Shown: piece by piece, positions 16,352 through 23,572 of the stretch
Position numbering within the stretch: position 1 is the stretch's first letter
Layout of the letters: every line of letters begins with the position of its first letter
Origin: Halomonas sp. KG2
GTDB taxonomy: Bacteria > Pseudomonadota > Gammaproteobacteria > Pseudomonadales > Halomonadaceae
DNA: 64,000 nt
Direction: 5' to 3'
Assembly: GCA_030440445.1 (NCBI GenBank)
Contig: CP098528.1
Coordinates: 868,001-932,000, forward strand
The notes under the pieces: model-generated
Told to the model about the DNA's origin: nothing
Databases searched by the model: none
What the model saw: the letters and a program-made list of their open reading frames with translations, nothing else
Position numbers and translations under genes: made by a program

Positions 16352-17866
16352 ATGCAGCCTTCTCGCCGCTACGGCGCATTGTGCGCTGTTTGTCTTGGAA
16401 GCTTTATTGCCACACTTGATATCAGCATCGTCAACGTGGCACTCCCTACCATGCAGACGGCATTACGCACCGATATCGTAGGGCTGCAGTGGGTAGTCAA
16501 CGCTTATGCGATCTGCCTATCTGGGTTCATGCTGTCTGCGGGTCCAATAGCGGATAGGTATGGTCAAAAGCGCGCTTGGCTCAGTGGTGGTGTCATCCTG
16601 TTCACACTGGGCTCGGTACTGTGCGGCTGGGCGCCGTCATTGCCGGTGTTGCTGGTGGGTAGGGCCATCCAGGGAACTGCAGGCGCTTTCCTGATCTGTG
16701 GTGCTATGCCTATTCTTACCTCTGCCTTTCCCAATCCAAAGGAGCGTTCGCACGTAATCGGTGTTTGGTCAGCCTCCAACGCCTTGGCGCTAATCCTGGG
16801 GCCGTTATGCGGGGGGCTATTGCTGCATCATTTTGGCTGGCAGAGCATTTTTTTGATTAATCTTCCTCTGGGGATATTGGTCGTTGTGCTAGGCATGTAC
16901 GGCATTACCGAGCGTAAGTATCCCGAGCACGCTGCACGTGATCCGTTGGGCCAAGTTCTCAGTGTGGTAGCCCTGGGCGCATTGGCGTTTGGCATGATTG
17001 AGGCAGGGAATAATTTCACAATGGGGGGCATTGCATTGATTGTCGCCGCGATCAGCTTTGTTCTGTTCGCGGTGGTAGAAAGTCGAGTAGAACGGCCTTT
17101 GCTGCCGATAGCCCTTCTGCAGGAGCGCGCTTTTTTAGTGGCGAATTTCGCCTCGTTCATATTGGGATTTTCTTACTACAGCAGCCTGTTCTTTTTCTCG
17201 ATTTTTCTCCAGCAGATTCAGCATTGGTCGCCTGTTGAGGCTGGCTGGCGCATGATGCCGCAATTTGTCATGACGCTGTGTGTTTCTCTGCTATTTGGAA
17301 GATTAAATAAGCTGATTCCCCTGCAGCGGTTAACGGCAGTTGGCTACGGCTTCGCTGGGCTTGCTTTGCTATTAATGGCAACGGCCACGGCACAAACACC
17401 TTACTGGATTGTGGGGGGATGGTTTGCGTTACTCGGTATCGGGGTGGGGCTGGCAGTTCCTGCCACTAGCATTGCCGTGATGAGCCTGGCACCGGCCAAA
17501 CTATCGGGAGCCGCCTCTGCAACAATGAATGCACTCCGCCAAGCTGGCATGACAATTGGTATTGCGCTGCTTGGTACACTAATGAGTGAACGGGCAATTG
17601 ATGTTTTTGCCTCTGCTTCTGCCGTAGTTGAGAGAGGAGTTGATAAAGGAGTGGGTAGTGTGGAACAGATTGCGCGCGAGGCTATTACTCAGCACGTATT
17701 CCCCAACACCTCAATCGCTCTTCAAGACCTTTTTACCCGCGCGATGGAAAGTGGTTTTCATTTGGCAATGTTGTTGGCAGGGCTCGCCTGTTCTGGCGTA
17801 CTAAGTTTGCTGCTCATGGGTAATATTCATGCAGGCCAACGATATAGCCCTGGTTCCAGTCCATAG
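16352..17866 (+). CDS. DHA2 (EmrB/QacA-type) MFS efflux transporter
   Basis: The 504-residue protein fits the 14-helix DHA2 class: FIATLDISIVNVALPTM at the N-terminus carries the motif D1 typical of the family, AGPIADRYGQKRAWLSG is motif A, and GRAIQGTAGAFLICGAMPIL, LGPLCGGLLLHHFGWQSIFLINLPLG are motifs B/C. AAGGA precedes the ATG. It exports drugs or other hydrophobic compounds using the proton gradient. Control by the divergent TetR-type repressor is inferred from the shared intergenic palindrome. Confidence 0.92.
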   Translation: MQPSRRYGALCAVCLGSFIATLDISIVNVALPTMQTALRTDIVGLQWVVNAYAICLSGFMLSAGPIADRYGQKRAWLSGGVILFTLGSVLCGWAPSLPVLLVGRAIQGTAGAFLICGAMPILTSAFPNPKERSHVIGVWSASNALALILGPLCGGLLLHHFGWQSIFLINLPLGILVVVLGMYGITERKYPEHAARDPLGQVLSVVALGALAFGMIEAGNNFTMGGIALIVAAISFVLFAVVESRVERPLLPIALLQERAFLVANFASFILGFSYYSSLFFFSIFLQQIQHWSPVEAGWRMMPQFVMTLCVSLLFGRLNKLIPLQRLTAVGYGFAGLALLLMATATAQTPYWIVGGWFALLGIGVGLAVPATSIAVMSLAPAKLSGAASATMNALRQAGMTIGIALLGTLMSERAIDVFASASAVVERGVDKGVGSVEQIAREAITQHVFPNTSIALQDLFTRAMESGFHLAMLLAGLACSGVLSLLLMGNIHAGQRYSPGSSP

Positions 17867-17944
17867 ATGACACTGTAACTTCCTCTAGGCGTGTTAATCG
17901 CTGTCTCAAGGTGGAAACTACTCTGTCAGGCCGTACGCTACCCG

Positions 17945-18472
17945 CTAAGGGAAATTAGCAGGGTGGTTGGCAGGGATAAAGGTCGTAGGCTCTGCCACTG
18001 GAGGTAGCTGCTTGTTTTCCAGAGTTGCCAAGGCAATCTTGTAGCAATCCTCGATATGTCTGTTGCCCATGTACTTCATGGCAGTAAAGCTAATACTGCC
18101 TGCCACAGCGCTGCCAATAAAGGGAACAAACTTAGAAACACCTTTGGCAGCAACTTTAACGCCCATCTTGTTCAGTAGCGTTATGATTAACGTTTTGGTG
18201 ATGTATTTTCCGGCTAACTTGCTTCCCGTATTGGAAATGGCGGTCATCACAAAAAGCTTAGTTTCAGTATCTAGGCTTTCGATTTGTTCAGGCGATAAAC
18301 CAAACTGGGCATTAATTTTGGGAATTATGCGCATCAAGATGGCCACGTCTGAGCCGATATCCAGCCCAGGTATGGGAATAATGGCGGTGCCTGCCGAGAT
18401 CCCTGCGCTTTTGGTCACCATCGAATAGCATGACTTTTTAATGGCGTCGAGTTGTTCCCTTGTCTCAATCAT
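17945..18472 (-). CDS. DUF697-like small membrane-associated protein
   Basis: The 175-residue product has a core resembling DUF697/EcsC-like domains: KSAGISAGTAIIPIPGLDIGSDVAILMRIIPKINAQFGLSPEQI, then Gly/Ala-rich hydrophobic stretches (KFVPFIGSAVAGSISFTAMKYMG) and a short C-terminal tail rich in Pro. Such domains sit in the membrane and are sometimes linked to GTPases; no GTPase motif is present. AAGGA precedes the ATG. It is convergent with the exporter and lies beside the merR-type gene in the same direction; function is unknown. Confidence 0.7.
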   Translation of the reverse strand: MIETREQLDAIKKSCYSMVTKSAGISAGTAIIPIPGLDIGSDVAILMRIIPKINAQFGLSPEQIESLDTETKLFVMTAISNTGSKLAGKYITKTLIITLLNKMGVKVAAKGVSKFVPFIGSAVAGSISFTAMKYMGNRHIEDCYKIALATLENKQLPPVAEPTTFIPANHPANFP

Positions 18473-18523
18473 GCGGTGTTCCTTTGTTACGATACTGAAC
18501 TGCGATATTGCAGGGGGCAGCCT

Positions 18524-18967
18524 TTACGCTGTCACTTCTCCGCATCCCCGCTCGGTGCAGGTGGGTTGGTGGTCATACAGCGTTTGAATGATCTGACAGT
18601 TAGCCGCCTTGCCGCCTCGGCATTGATGCACCACTTGTCGCAGTTCCCCCGCCAGTGCTTGTAAGGCAGCGATGCGTTCTTCTAAGTGCTCTAGATGACG
18701 GCTGGCAATATTATCGGCGGCGGTGCAGTCGGTGTCGGGGTTGTCGGAAAGTGCTAACAACTCCTGAATGCTGTGCAGATCTAACCCCAGGCTACGGCCA
18801 TGGCGAATAAAGCCAATGCGTTCTAATGCCGCCTGATCATAAGACCGGTAGCCTTGCTCTCCCCGCTGTGGCGGTGCCAGTAATCCCAGCTTTTCATAAT
18901 GGCGAATGCTTTCCGGCGAGCATCCGGTTCGGCTAGCAACTTCACCGATACGATAGTAGCGTTTCAT
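18524..18967 (-). CDS. MerR family metal-responsive regulator (CadR/ZntR-like)
   Basis: The 147-residue protein begins with the MerR winged helix (YYRIGEVASRTGCSPESIRHYEKLGLLAPPQRGEQGYRSYD), followed by a long dimerisation helix and a cysteine-bearing C-terminus: DTDCTAAD near residue 80, QCRGGKAANC at about 117 and CTERGCG at the end. These cysteines suit divalent soft-metal sensing (Cd, Pb, Zn). It is divergent from an SO_0444-type permease gene and the interval holds a textbook MerR promoter, so it probably activates that permease in response to metal. Confidence 0.92.
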   Translation of the reverse strand: MKRYYRIGEVASRTGCSPESIRHYEKLGLLAPPQRGEQGYRSYDQAALERIGFIRHGRSLGLDLHSIQELLALSDNPDTDCTAADNIASRHLEHLEERIAALQALAGELRQVVHQCRGGKAANCQIIQTLYDHQPTCTERGCGEVTA

Positions 18968-18971
18968 TGGC

Positions 18972-19002
18972 TTGACCCTGTAACGATTACAGGGTTTAGG
19001 CT
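18972..19002 (+). promoter_or_regulatory. MerR-type promoter with 19-bp spacer and operator
   Basis: A -35 hexamer TTGACC (18972-18977) and a -10-like TAGGCT (18997-19002) are separated by 19 bases, the over-long spacing that MerR activators correct by twisting DNA. Within it lies a perfect 9-bp inverted repeat, ACCCTGTAA at 18975-18983 and TTACAGGGT at 18987-18995. The promoter points at the permease gene. Confidence 0.85.
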
Positions 19003-19040
19003 AGTCGTTATTCTCTTGACTAACAAGCAGGTAACCGACG

Positions 19041-20069
19041 ATGAGTTTGATCAATGAGCTATTGAGTATTGCGTTAAGTGCCGCGCCTTGGCTGCTGCTG
19101 GGGCTGGTGATTGCGGGATTAATTAAGGCCTTAATGCCAGAGCATCTATTACAGCGTTGGATGGGAGGGCGTGGACTGGGCAGCATTTTACGCGCAGCGG
19201 TGATTGGTATGCCGTTGCCACTGTGTTCGTGCGGGGCGATTCCCACCGCACTGGCGTTGCATCGGGGTGGGGCGGGCCGTGGGCCAACCACGTCTTTCCT
19301 GATTAGTACACCCGGCGTTGGGGTGGATTCAATGCTCATTACCAGTGTGCTCTTGGGCCCTTTAATGGCCCTGGCGCGAGTGTTGGGAGCCTTGGTAACT
19401 GCCATAGTGACGGGCATTTTAGTGGGTTTTACCGGCCAAACTGCACTGCCGAAAAGCACTTCTGTTAGCAGCTGCTGTGCATCAAAAGGAGCTGATGATG
19501 GCAATGCTCACACACATGCCACTGAGTCGACGGGGGTGATCGCAGGGTTAAAGTATGCCTTTAGTGATTTATTGGATGACATCAGTAGTTGGATGTTTGC
19601 CGGTTTATTGCTGGCGGGGGTGCTGGTTACCTTTGTGCCGCCGGAAACCCTGGTAGGTTTTTCGGGTGGCTTGTTGGCGCTCATCCTTATGGCAGTCATC
19701 GGTATTCCTTTATATATCTGTGCGACTGCAGCTACACCGGTTGCCGCTGGCTTGCTATTGGCGGGCATTTCACCGGGGATGGCGTTAGTTTTCCTACTGG
19801 CTGGCCCTGTGACGAGCCTAGCCACCCTGGCTATTCTGCGGCGTGAGTTTGGCAACCAAGCGTTAGCGGTTTATCTCGTCAGCATTCTGCTGGTGACGGT
19901 GCTGATTGGCTGGGTGTTTGATCAAGGGCTGGCGATGATAGGTTGGGATCCGGTTCAGCAGGCGAACCAAGTTCAGGAGCTGCTACCTGCATCTGTCGAG
20001 TGGTTGGCTTTAGGCGCACTGGTACTGTTCTCTATTCGTCCTATGCGTAAGCGGTTGTTGGGGTTTTAG
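19041..20069 (+). CDS. SO_0444-type Cu/Zn efflux permease (ArsP-like)
   Basis: The 342-residue membrane protein has the DUF318/ArsP permease pattern duplicated: SAAPWLLLGLVIAGLIKALMP, then the conserved PLCSCGAIP metal-site motif near residue 60, and in the second half SSWMFAGLLLAGVLVTFVP, CATAATPVAAGLLLAGISPGMALVFLLAGP. A cytoplasmic linker at about 140-170 contains a Cys pair and HTHATES residues that could bind metal. It would export a soft metal. The gene is driven from the MerR-type promoter upstream and followed by a terminator. Confidence 0.88.
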   Translation: MSLINELLSIALSAAPWLLLGLVIAGLIKALMPEHLLQRWMGGRGLGSILRAAVIGMPLPLCSCGAIPTALALHRGGAGRGPTTSFLISTPGVGVDSMLITSVLLGPLMALARVLGALVTAIVTGILVGFTGQTALPKSTSVSSCCASKGADDGNAHTHATESTGVIAGLKYAFSDLLDDISSWMFAGLLLAGVLVTFVPPETLVGFSGGLLALILMAVIGIPLYICATAATPVAAGLLLAGISPGMALVFLLAGPVTSLATLAILRREFGNQALAVYLVSILLVTVLIGWVFDQGLAMIGWDPVQQANQVQELLPASVEWLALGALVLFSIRPMRKRLLGF

Positions 20070-20175
20070 GTCGCTAACCACTAATAAGAGTTTTTGAAAA
20101 TTTAAGATAAACAGAGCTAGTTCATACCAGTCGTTAACTTTAGAAATGCACTTGTGCTAGGAGGCGTCGACCATA

Positions 20176-20224
20176 AATAGAGCCATTTGGGTGCCAGTTT
20201 TATAGGCATGCAAATGGCTCTTTT
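20176..20224 (+). terminator. terminator downstream of the metal permease
   Basis: AGAGCCATTTG (20179-20189) pairs with CAAATGGCTCT (20211-20221), and an inner TGCC/GGCA pair extends the structure; TTTT follows. It lies 110 bases after the permease stop. Confidence 0.65.
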
Positions 20225-20241
20225 GGAAGCGTAGCCGATAC

Positions 20242-20297
20242 TTTCCTCTTTCCTCTTTCCTCTTTCCTCTTTCCTCTTTCCTCTTTCCTCTTTCCTA
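20242..20297 (+). repeat. 7-bp tandem repeat, eight copies
   Basis: Seven perfect copies of TTTCCTC and an eighth ending in A stand head to tail from 20242 to 20297, 118 bases before the preferred start of the MFS gene downstream. One strand is all pyrimidine. The unit is short and uninterrupted, so copy number could change by slippage. Function is unknown. Confidence 0.95.
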
Positions 20298-20414
20298 CCT
20301 TATTCCGGAAATGTCTCAGTAACCCTTATTTCTCTTGACCTCAAGTTAACCTGAGGTTTTACAGTAAGCGCCGATTCTTATTTAGCAATGGCCGATAAAG
20401 GGTGGGCAGTGGGT

Positions 20415-21611
20415 ATGCGCAATAGCAATTCGAGATCAATACCGTTGGTAAGAACGATCCTGCTGATCATTCTTATTGGGCTCAACCTGCGGCCATCCAT
20501 GGCAGCTATTGGGCCGCTGGTTGAGGCAATCCGTCACGATGTAAGCCTTTCATTTACACAGTTGTCGCTTTTAACCACGTTGCCGGTATTAGCGATGGGG
20601 CTGGGGTGTTTTGCTAGCGCATTGCTCGCAAAGCGGATCGGCTTTAACAGCGTGATTACTCTGGCGCTTGTGTCGATTGCTTTATCGGACGCGTTGCATT
20701 GGTTTGACTTCGGGTATGCAGGTTTATGGACAGCTGCACTGGGCGCCGGCATTGGCATAGCGTTTATCCAGGCCGCACTTCCTGCGGTGATAAAACAGGC
20801 AGCAGGCGAGAAAACCCCAATGGTGATGGGGTTCTATATTGCCTCCATTATGGGGGGCGCGGCGCTTGCCTCTGCCATTACCCCTGTAGCGAGTGATTAT
20901 ATTGGCTGGCAGAACGCCTTGGCGTTATGGGGGCTTTTAGCACTTGCAGGGCTCGTTGGCTGGGTGATGCGCAGGCAAGTACTGCCAGCCCCTAGTCAAA
21001 ACAACAGCGTTAGCATCGCTTTTTCAGCGATGGCGCGGCAGCCTCGGTTTTGGTCGTTGGCGATTTTCTTTGGTTTAGGCACATCGGGTTATACCTGCCT
21101 TCTTGCTTGGATTCCGCCCACCTTTATCCATTTAGGTTGGTCTGAAACGCAAGCGGGGCTGGCGCTTAGTTGGCTAACGGCCATCGAGGTGATGGCTGGC
21201 CTAACGTTTCCGGTACTGGCTCAACAAATGAAAGACCGTCGCCCGGTGTTATTGCTGGTACTGCTGTTGTCGGTGACGGGCTTTTTGCTTCTTGGGCTAA
21301 TGCCTAAAACCATGGCTTGGTTGGCAACCGCGCTGTTGGGGTTAGGAATTGGTGGCCTTTTTCCCTTAAGCTTGATCATCACTATGGATCACTCAGACGA
21401 CCCTGTGCTAGCTGGCCAACTGACTGCTTGGGTGCAGGGCATCGGCTATCTCATTGCTTCTTTAGCACCTATCGCGGCGGGGTTGATAAAAGACTTGCTG
21501 GGAGGGTTTGAGCAGGCATGGCTGATGCTTGGGGTGATTTTTATTGGACTGATAGTGATGAGCCTCCGTTTTGATCAATCTAAAGCGCCCCAGCAGCTAC
21601 GCTTTAGTTAG
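20415..21611 (+). CDS. CynX/NimT family MFS transporter
   Basis: The product (398 residues from the ATG at 20415; an alternative ATG at 20388 adds nine) has twelve hydrophobic segments and the CynX/NimT features: LILIGLNLRPSMAAIGPLVEAIRHDVSLSFTQLSLLTTLPVLAMGLGCF near the N-terminus, where the Asn-Leu-Arg-Pro stretch is diagnostic, and LLGLGIGGLFPLSLIITMDH late in the sequence. Family members transport cyanate or 2-nitroimidazole; the substrate is unknown here. A pyrimidine-rich 7-bp tandem repeat lies in the presumed promoter region. Confidence 0.88.
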   Translation: MRNSNSRSIPLVRTILLIILIGLNLRPSMAAIGPLVEAIRHDVSLSFTQLSLLTTLPVLAMGLGCFASALLAKRIGFNSVITLALVSIALSDALHWFDFGYAGLWTAALGAGIGIAFIQAALPAVIKQAAGEKTPMVMGFYIASIMGGAALASAITPVASDYIGWQNALALWGLLALAGLVGWVMRRQVLPAPSQNNSVSIAFSAMARQPRFWSLAIFFGLGTSGYTCLLAWIPPTFIHLGWSETQAGLALSWLTAIEVMAGLTFPVLAQQMKDRRPVLLLVLLLSVTGFLLLGLMPKTMAWLATALLGLGIGGLFPLSLIITMDHSDDPVLAGQLTAWVQGIGYLIASLAPIAAGLIKDLLGGFEQAWLMLGVIFIGLIVMSLRFDQSKAPQQLRFS

Positions 21612-21682
21612 GGCAAGGAGATTCTCGGCAATCTCAATGGAAAAGATAAAACGCTAGTGCCCTCGGTTCGTTGGCACTCAGT

Positions 21683-21821
21683 TTAATCCAACCACTGCCA
21701 GGGCGGTTCGTCCAGCCAGCCTTGACCCAACATAATCGTCTCACCAAAGTCTTTATTCGGAGCGATAGAGTTGCAGGCCTCGTCGCTTTCCAGAGTTGCT
21801 ACTAAACGTGGTGCGATCATT
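21683..21821 (-). pseudogene. C-terminal relic of an AAA ATPase gene
   Basis: The minus-strand frame ending at the stop 21683-21685 encodes APRLVATLESDEACNSIA and then NKDFGETIMLGQGWLDEPPW, almost the same as the last 45 residues of the ATPase encoded at 14328-15509. Upstream of 21821 the similarity ends abruptly and a stop codon follows. All nucleotide-binding motifs are missing. It is the 3' end left after a duplicated or related gene was deleted. Confidence 0.85.
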
Positions 21822-21824
21822 TAG

Positions 21825-22030
21825 TTGTTTAAGGCGTATCCTGGCAGTACCGCCTCGGCCTCGAAAGCGATCAGCCATTCCGGCTCGGCAAGGCCGTGCA
21901 CTATCAACCAAGTGGCCGCTGATGGCGCGGTGGGAAAGCGGTGTTTTAGTGCCACCATCAAGTCCTCGCGACATTCTGCGCTTCCAGGAGTCTATCGAGG
22001 CCGCCACTAGAAGCGCCGCTACGTAGCAGC
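21825..22030 (-). pseudogene. degraded RidA family gene fragment
   Basis: A minus-strand frame ending with a stop near 21825 reads REDLMVALKHRFPTAPSAAT, then WLIVHGLAEPEWLIAFEAEAV, which is the C-terminal half of a RidA/YjgF-type trimer subunit. An in-frame stop and a probable frameshift separate it from RidA-like residues upstream, and there is no start codon. It joins directly to the ATPase relic and lies beside an intact RidA gene, so it may be what is left of a second copy. Confidence 0.6.
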
Positions 22031-22057
22031 GCATAGTCCTATGAGAAGTATTCCTGC

Positions 22058-22450
22058 TTATTCAGGTAATTTTGCAATGACTTTGATTTCAAAATCGAAA
22101 CCCGCCAGCCATGTCACACCAACCGCCGTCCAGTTCGGGTAGGGTTTCTCCGGGAACGCGCGCGTCTTGGCTTCCATTACCGTGGCAAACTGAGTTTCCG
22201 GATCAGTATGGAAGCTTGTCACATCAACGATGTCCTCGAAGCTTGCGCCCGCTGCTTCCAGTACTCTCTGTAGGTTGTCGAAAGCAAGCTGCACCTGGGC
22301 GGCAAAATCTGGCTCGGGAGAGCCGTCTTCACGACTGCCGACTTGGCCCGACACAAACAGAAAGTCGCCAGAACGAACGGCGGCGGAATAGGTGTTTTGG
22401 TCATAAAGCGCCTGGCGGCCGGAGGGGAAAATAACGTCACGCTTAGCCAT
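22058..22450 (-). CDS. RidA family protein
   Basis: The 130-residue form starts at the ATG at 22450, with GGAG eight bases upstream. It has the RidA chorismate-mutase-like fold pattern: YSAAVRSGDFLFVSGQVGS, DFAAQVQLAFDNLQRVLEAAGASFEDIVDVTSFHTD and a final strand FEIKVIAKL. The arginine that hydrolyses imines in canonical RidA would fall in the segment YPNWTAVGV, where a Trp stands instead, so it may not be an active imine deaminase. It is divergent from a LysR gene that probably controls it. Confidence 0.88.
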   Translation of the reverse strand: MAKRDVIFPSGRQALYDQNTYSAAVRSGDFLFVSGQVGSREDGSPEPDFAAQVQLAFDNLQRVLEAAGASFEDIVDVTSFHTDPETQFATVMEAKTRAFPEKPYPNWTAVGVTWLAGFDFEIKVIAKLPE

Positions 22451-22589
22451 GTGAATCTCCATCAGTAGGTCGGCACCGACCCGTTGTTTACGATGAAGTC
22501 ACTTTAAGCCCCCATCTTGGGTGGATAAACGGCGAATTCTGTTCAACATTATTTGTAATTTTCAAACAATCACGGGGGATGGTATAGCC

Positions 22590-23528
22590 ATGGATCGCTT
22601 TAACGCCATGCAGGCATTTGCCCGAGTAGTGGAAACGGGCAGCTTTACCAAGGCAGCCGAGACGCTCCACATGAGCAAGACCAGCGTGACGCAACTGGTG
22701 CAACAGCTAGAGGCGCGCCTGCGTGTAAAGCTGCTCAACCGCACCACACGTAAGGTTAACGTTACGGCTGACGGTGCCGCCTATTACGAGCGCGTTATAA
22801 AGCTATTAGCTGATATGGATGATGCTGAAACCAGCCTGTCCAACGCCTCGGTGTTGCCTCGCGGCCGACTAAGGGTGGACGTGCCCAGCCCTTTCGCGCG
22901 CATGATCTTGATTCCAGCGTTGCCTGCTTTCCACGCTCAATATCCCGATATTCAAATCGATATGGGGGCGAGTGATCGCATGGTGGATCTGATAGGTGAA
23001 AGCGTGGACTGTGTGGTGCGCGGCGGAGAACTCACGGATTTATCATTAGTGGCGCGCCGCGTAGGCGACCTTCAGATCGGCGTTTACGCAGCGCCGAGCT
23101 ATCTGAAAAGTGCTGGTTTGCCTTTGCACCCGCAAGAACTCTCTGCTCCGCCTCACTACATTGTAGGGCTCCGATGGGCCCGTGCCGGAGTGGATTCACC
23201 CTATGCCATGTACCGCAACGGGGAGCGCGTCACCGTACAAGGGCGCTATGTGATTTCGGTCGACGACGGTAATGCCGGTCTTGCGGCAGGCCTAGCAGGG
23301 CTCGGCGTAGTGTGGCTTCCTGACTACATGGCCAGGGAACACGTATCTCGCGGGGAGCTGGTTCGCCTATTTGATGGTTGGTATCTTGATCCAATGCCGA
23401 TGTACGTCGCTTTCCCACCGAATCGACATGTAAGCGCCAAGCTGCGCGTGTTTATCGATTGGGTCGTGGAGTTGATGGCTCAGCATGCGCCCATGATTGA
23501 TCGACGGGAACAACAGCGATACAAGTAG
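22590..23528 (+). CDS. LysR family transcriptional regulator
   Basis: Starting at the ATG at 22590, the 312-residue product begins MDRFNAMQAFARVVETGSFTKAAETLHMSKTSVTQLVQQLEARLRVKLLNRTTR, the LysR winged helix, followed by a two-lobed effector domain (RGRLRVDVPSPFARMILIPALPAFHAQYPDIQIDMG). A longer frame upstream to 22521 has non-family sequence. It belongs to the broad CrgA/DsdC-like subgroup. The divergent RidA gene is the expected target. Confidence 0.92.
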   Translation: MDRFNAMQAFARVVETGSFTKAAETLHMSKTSVTQLVQQLEARLRVKLLNRTTRKVNVTADGAAYYERVIKLLADMDDAETSLSNASVLPRGRLRVDVPSPFARMILIPALPAFHAQYPDIQIDMGASDRMVDLIGESVDCVVRGGELTDLSLVARRVGDLQIGVYAAPSYLKSAGLPLHPQELSAPPHYIVGLRWARAGVDSPYAMYRNGERVTVQGRYVISVDDGNAGLAAGLAGLGVVWLPDYMAREHVSRGELVRLFDGWYLDPMPMYVAFPPNRHVSAKLRVFIDWVVELMAQHAPMIDRREQQRYK

Positions 23529-23572
23529 CTAGTTCACTCGCGCTTTACCCTGGTAATTCCATGAGCGGACAC

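Noticed and set aside
20242..20297. possible CRISPR-like array
   Set aside because: Units are only 7 bp and directly abutting with no spacers, so it is a simple tandem repeat.
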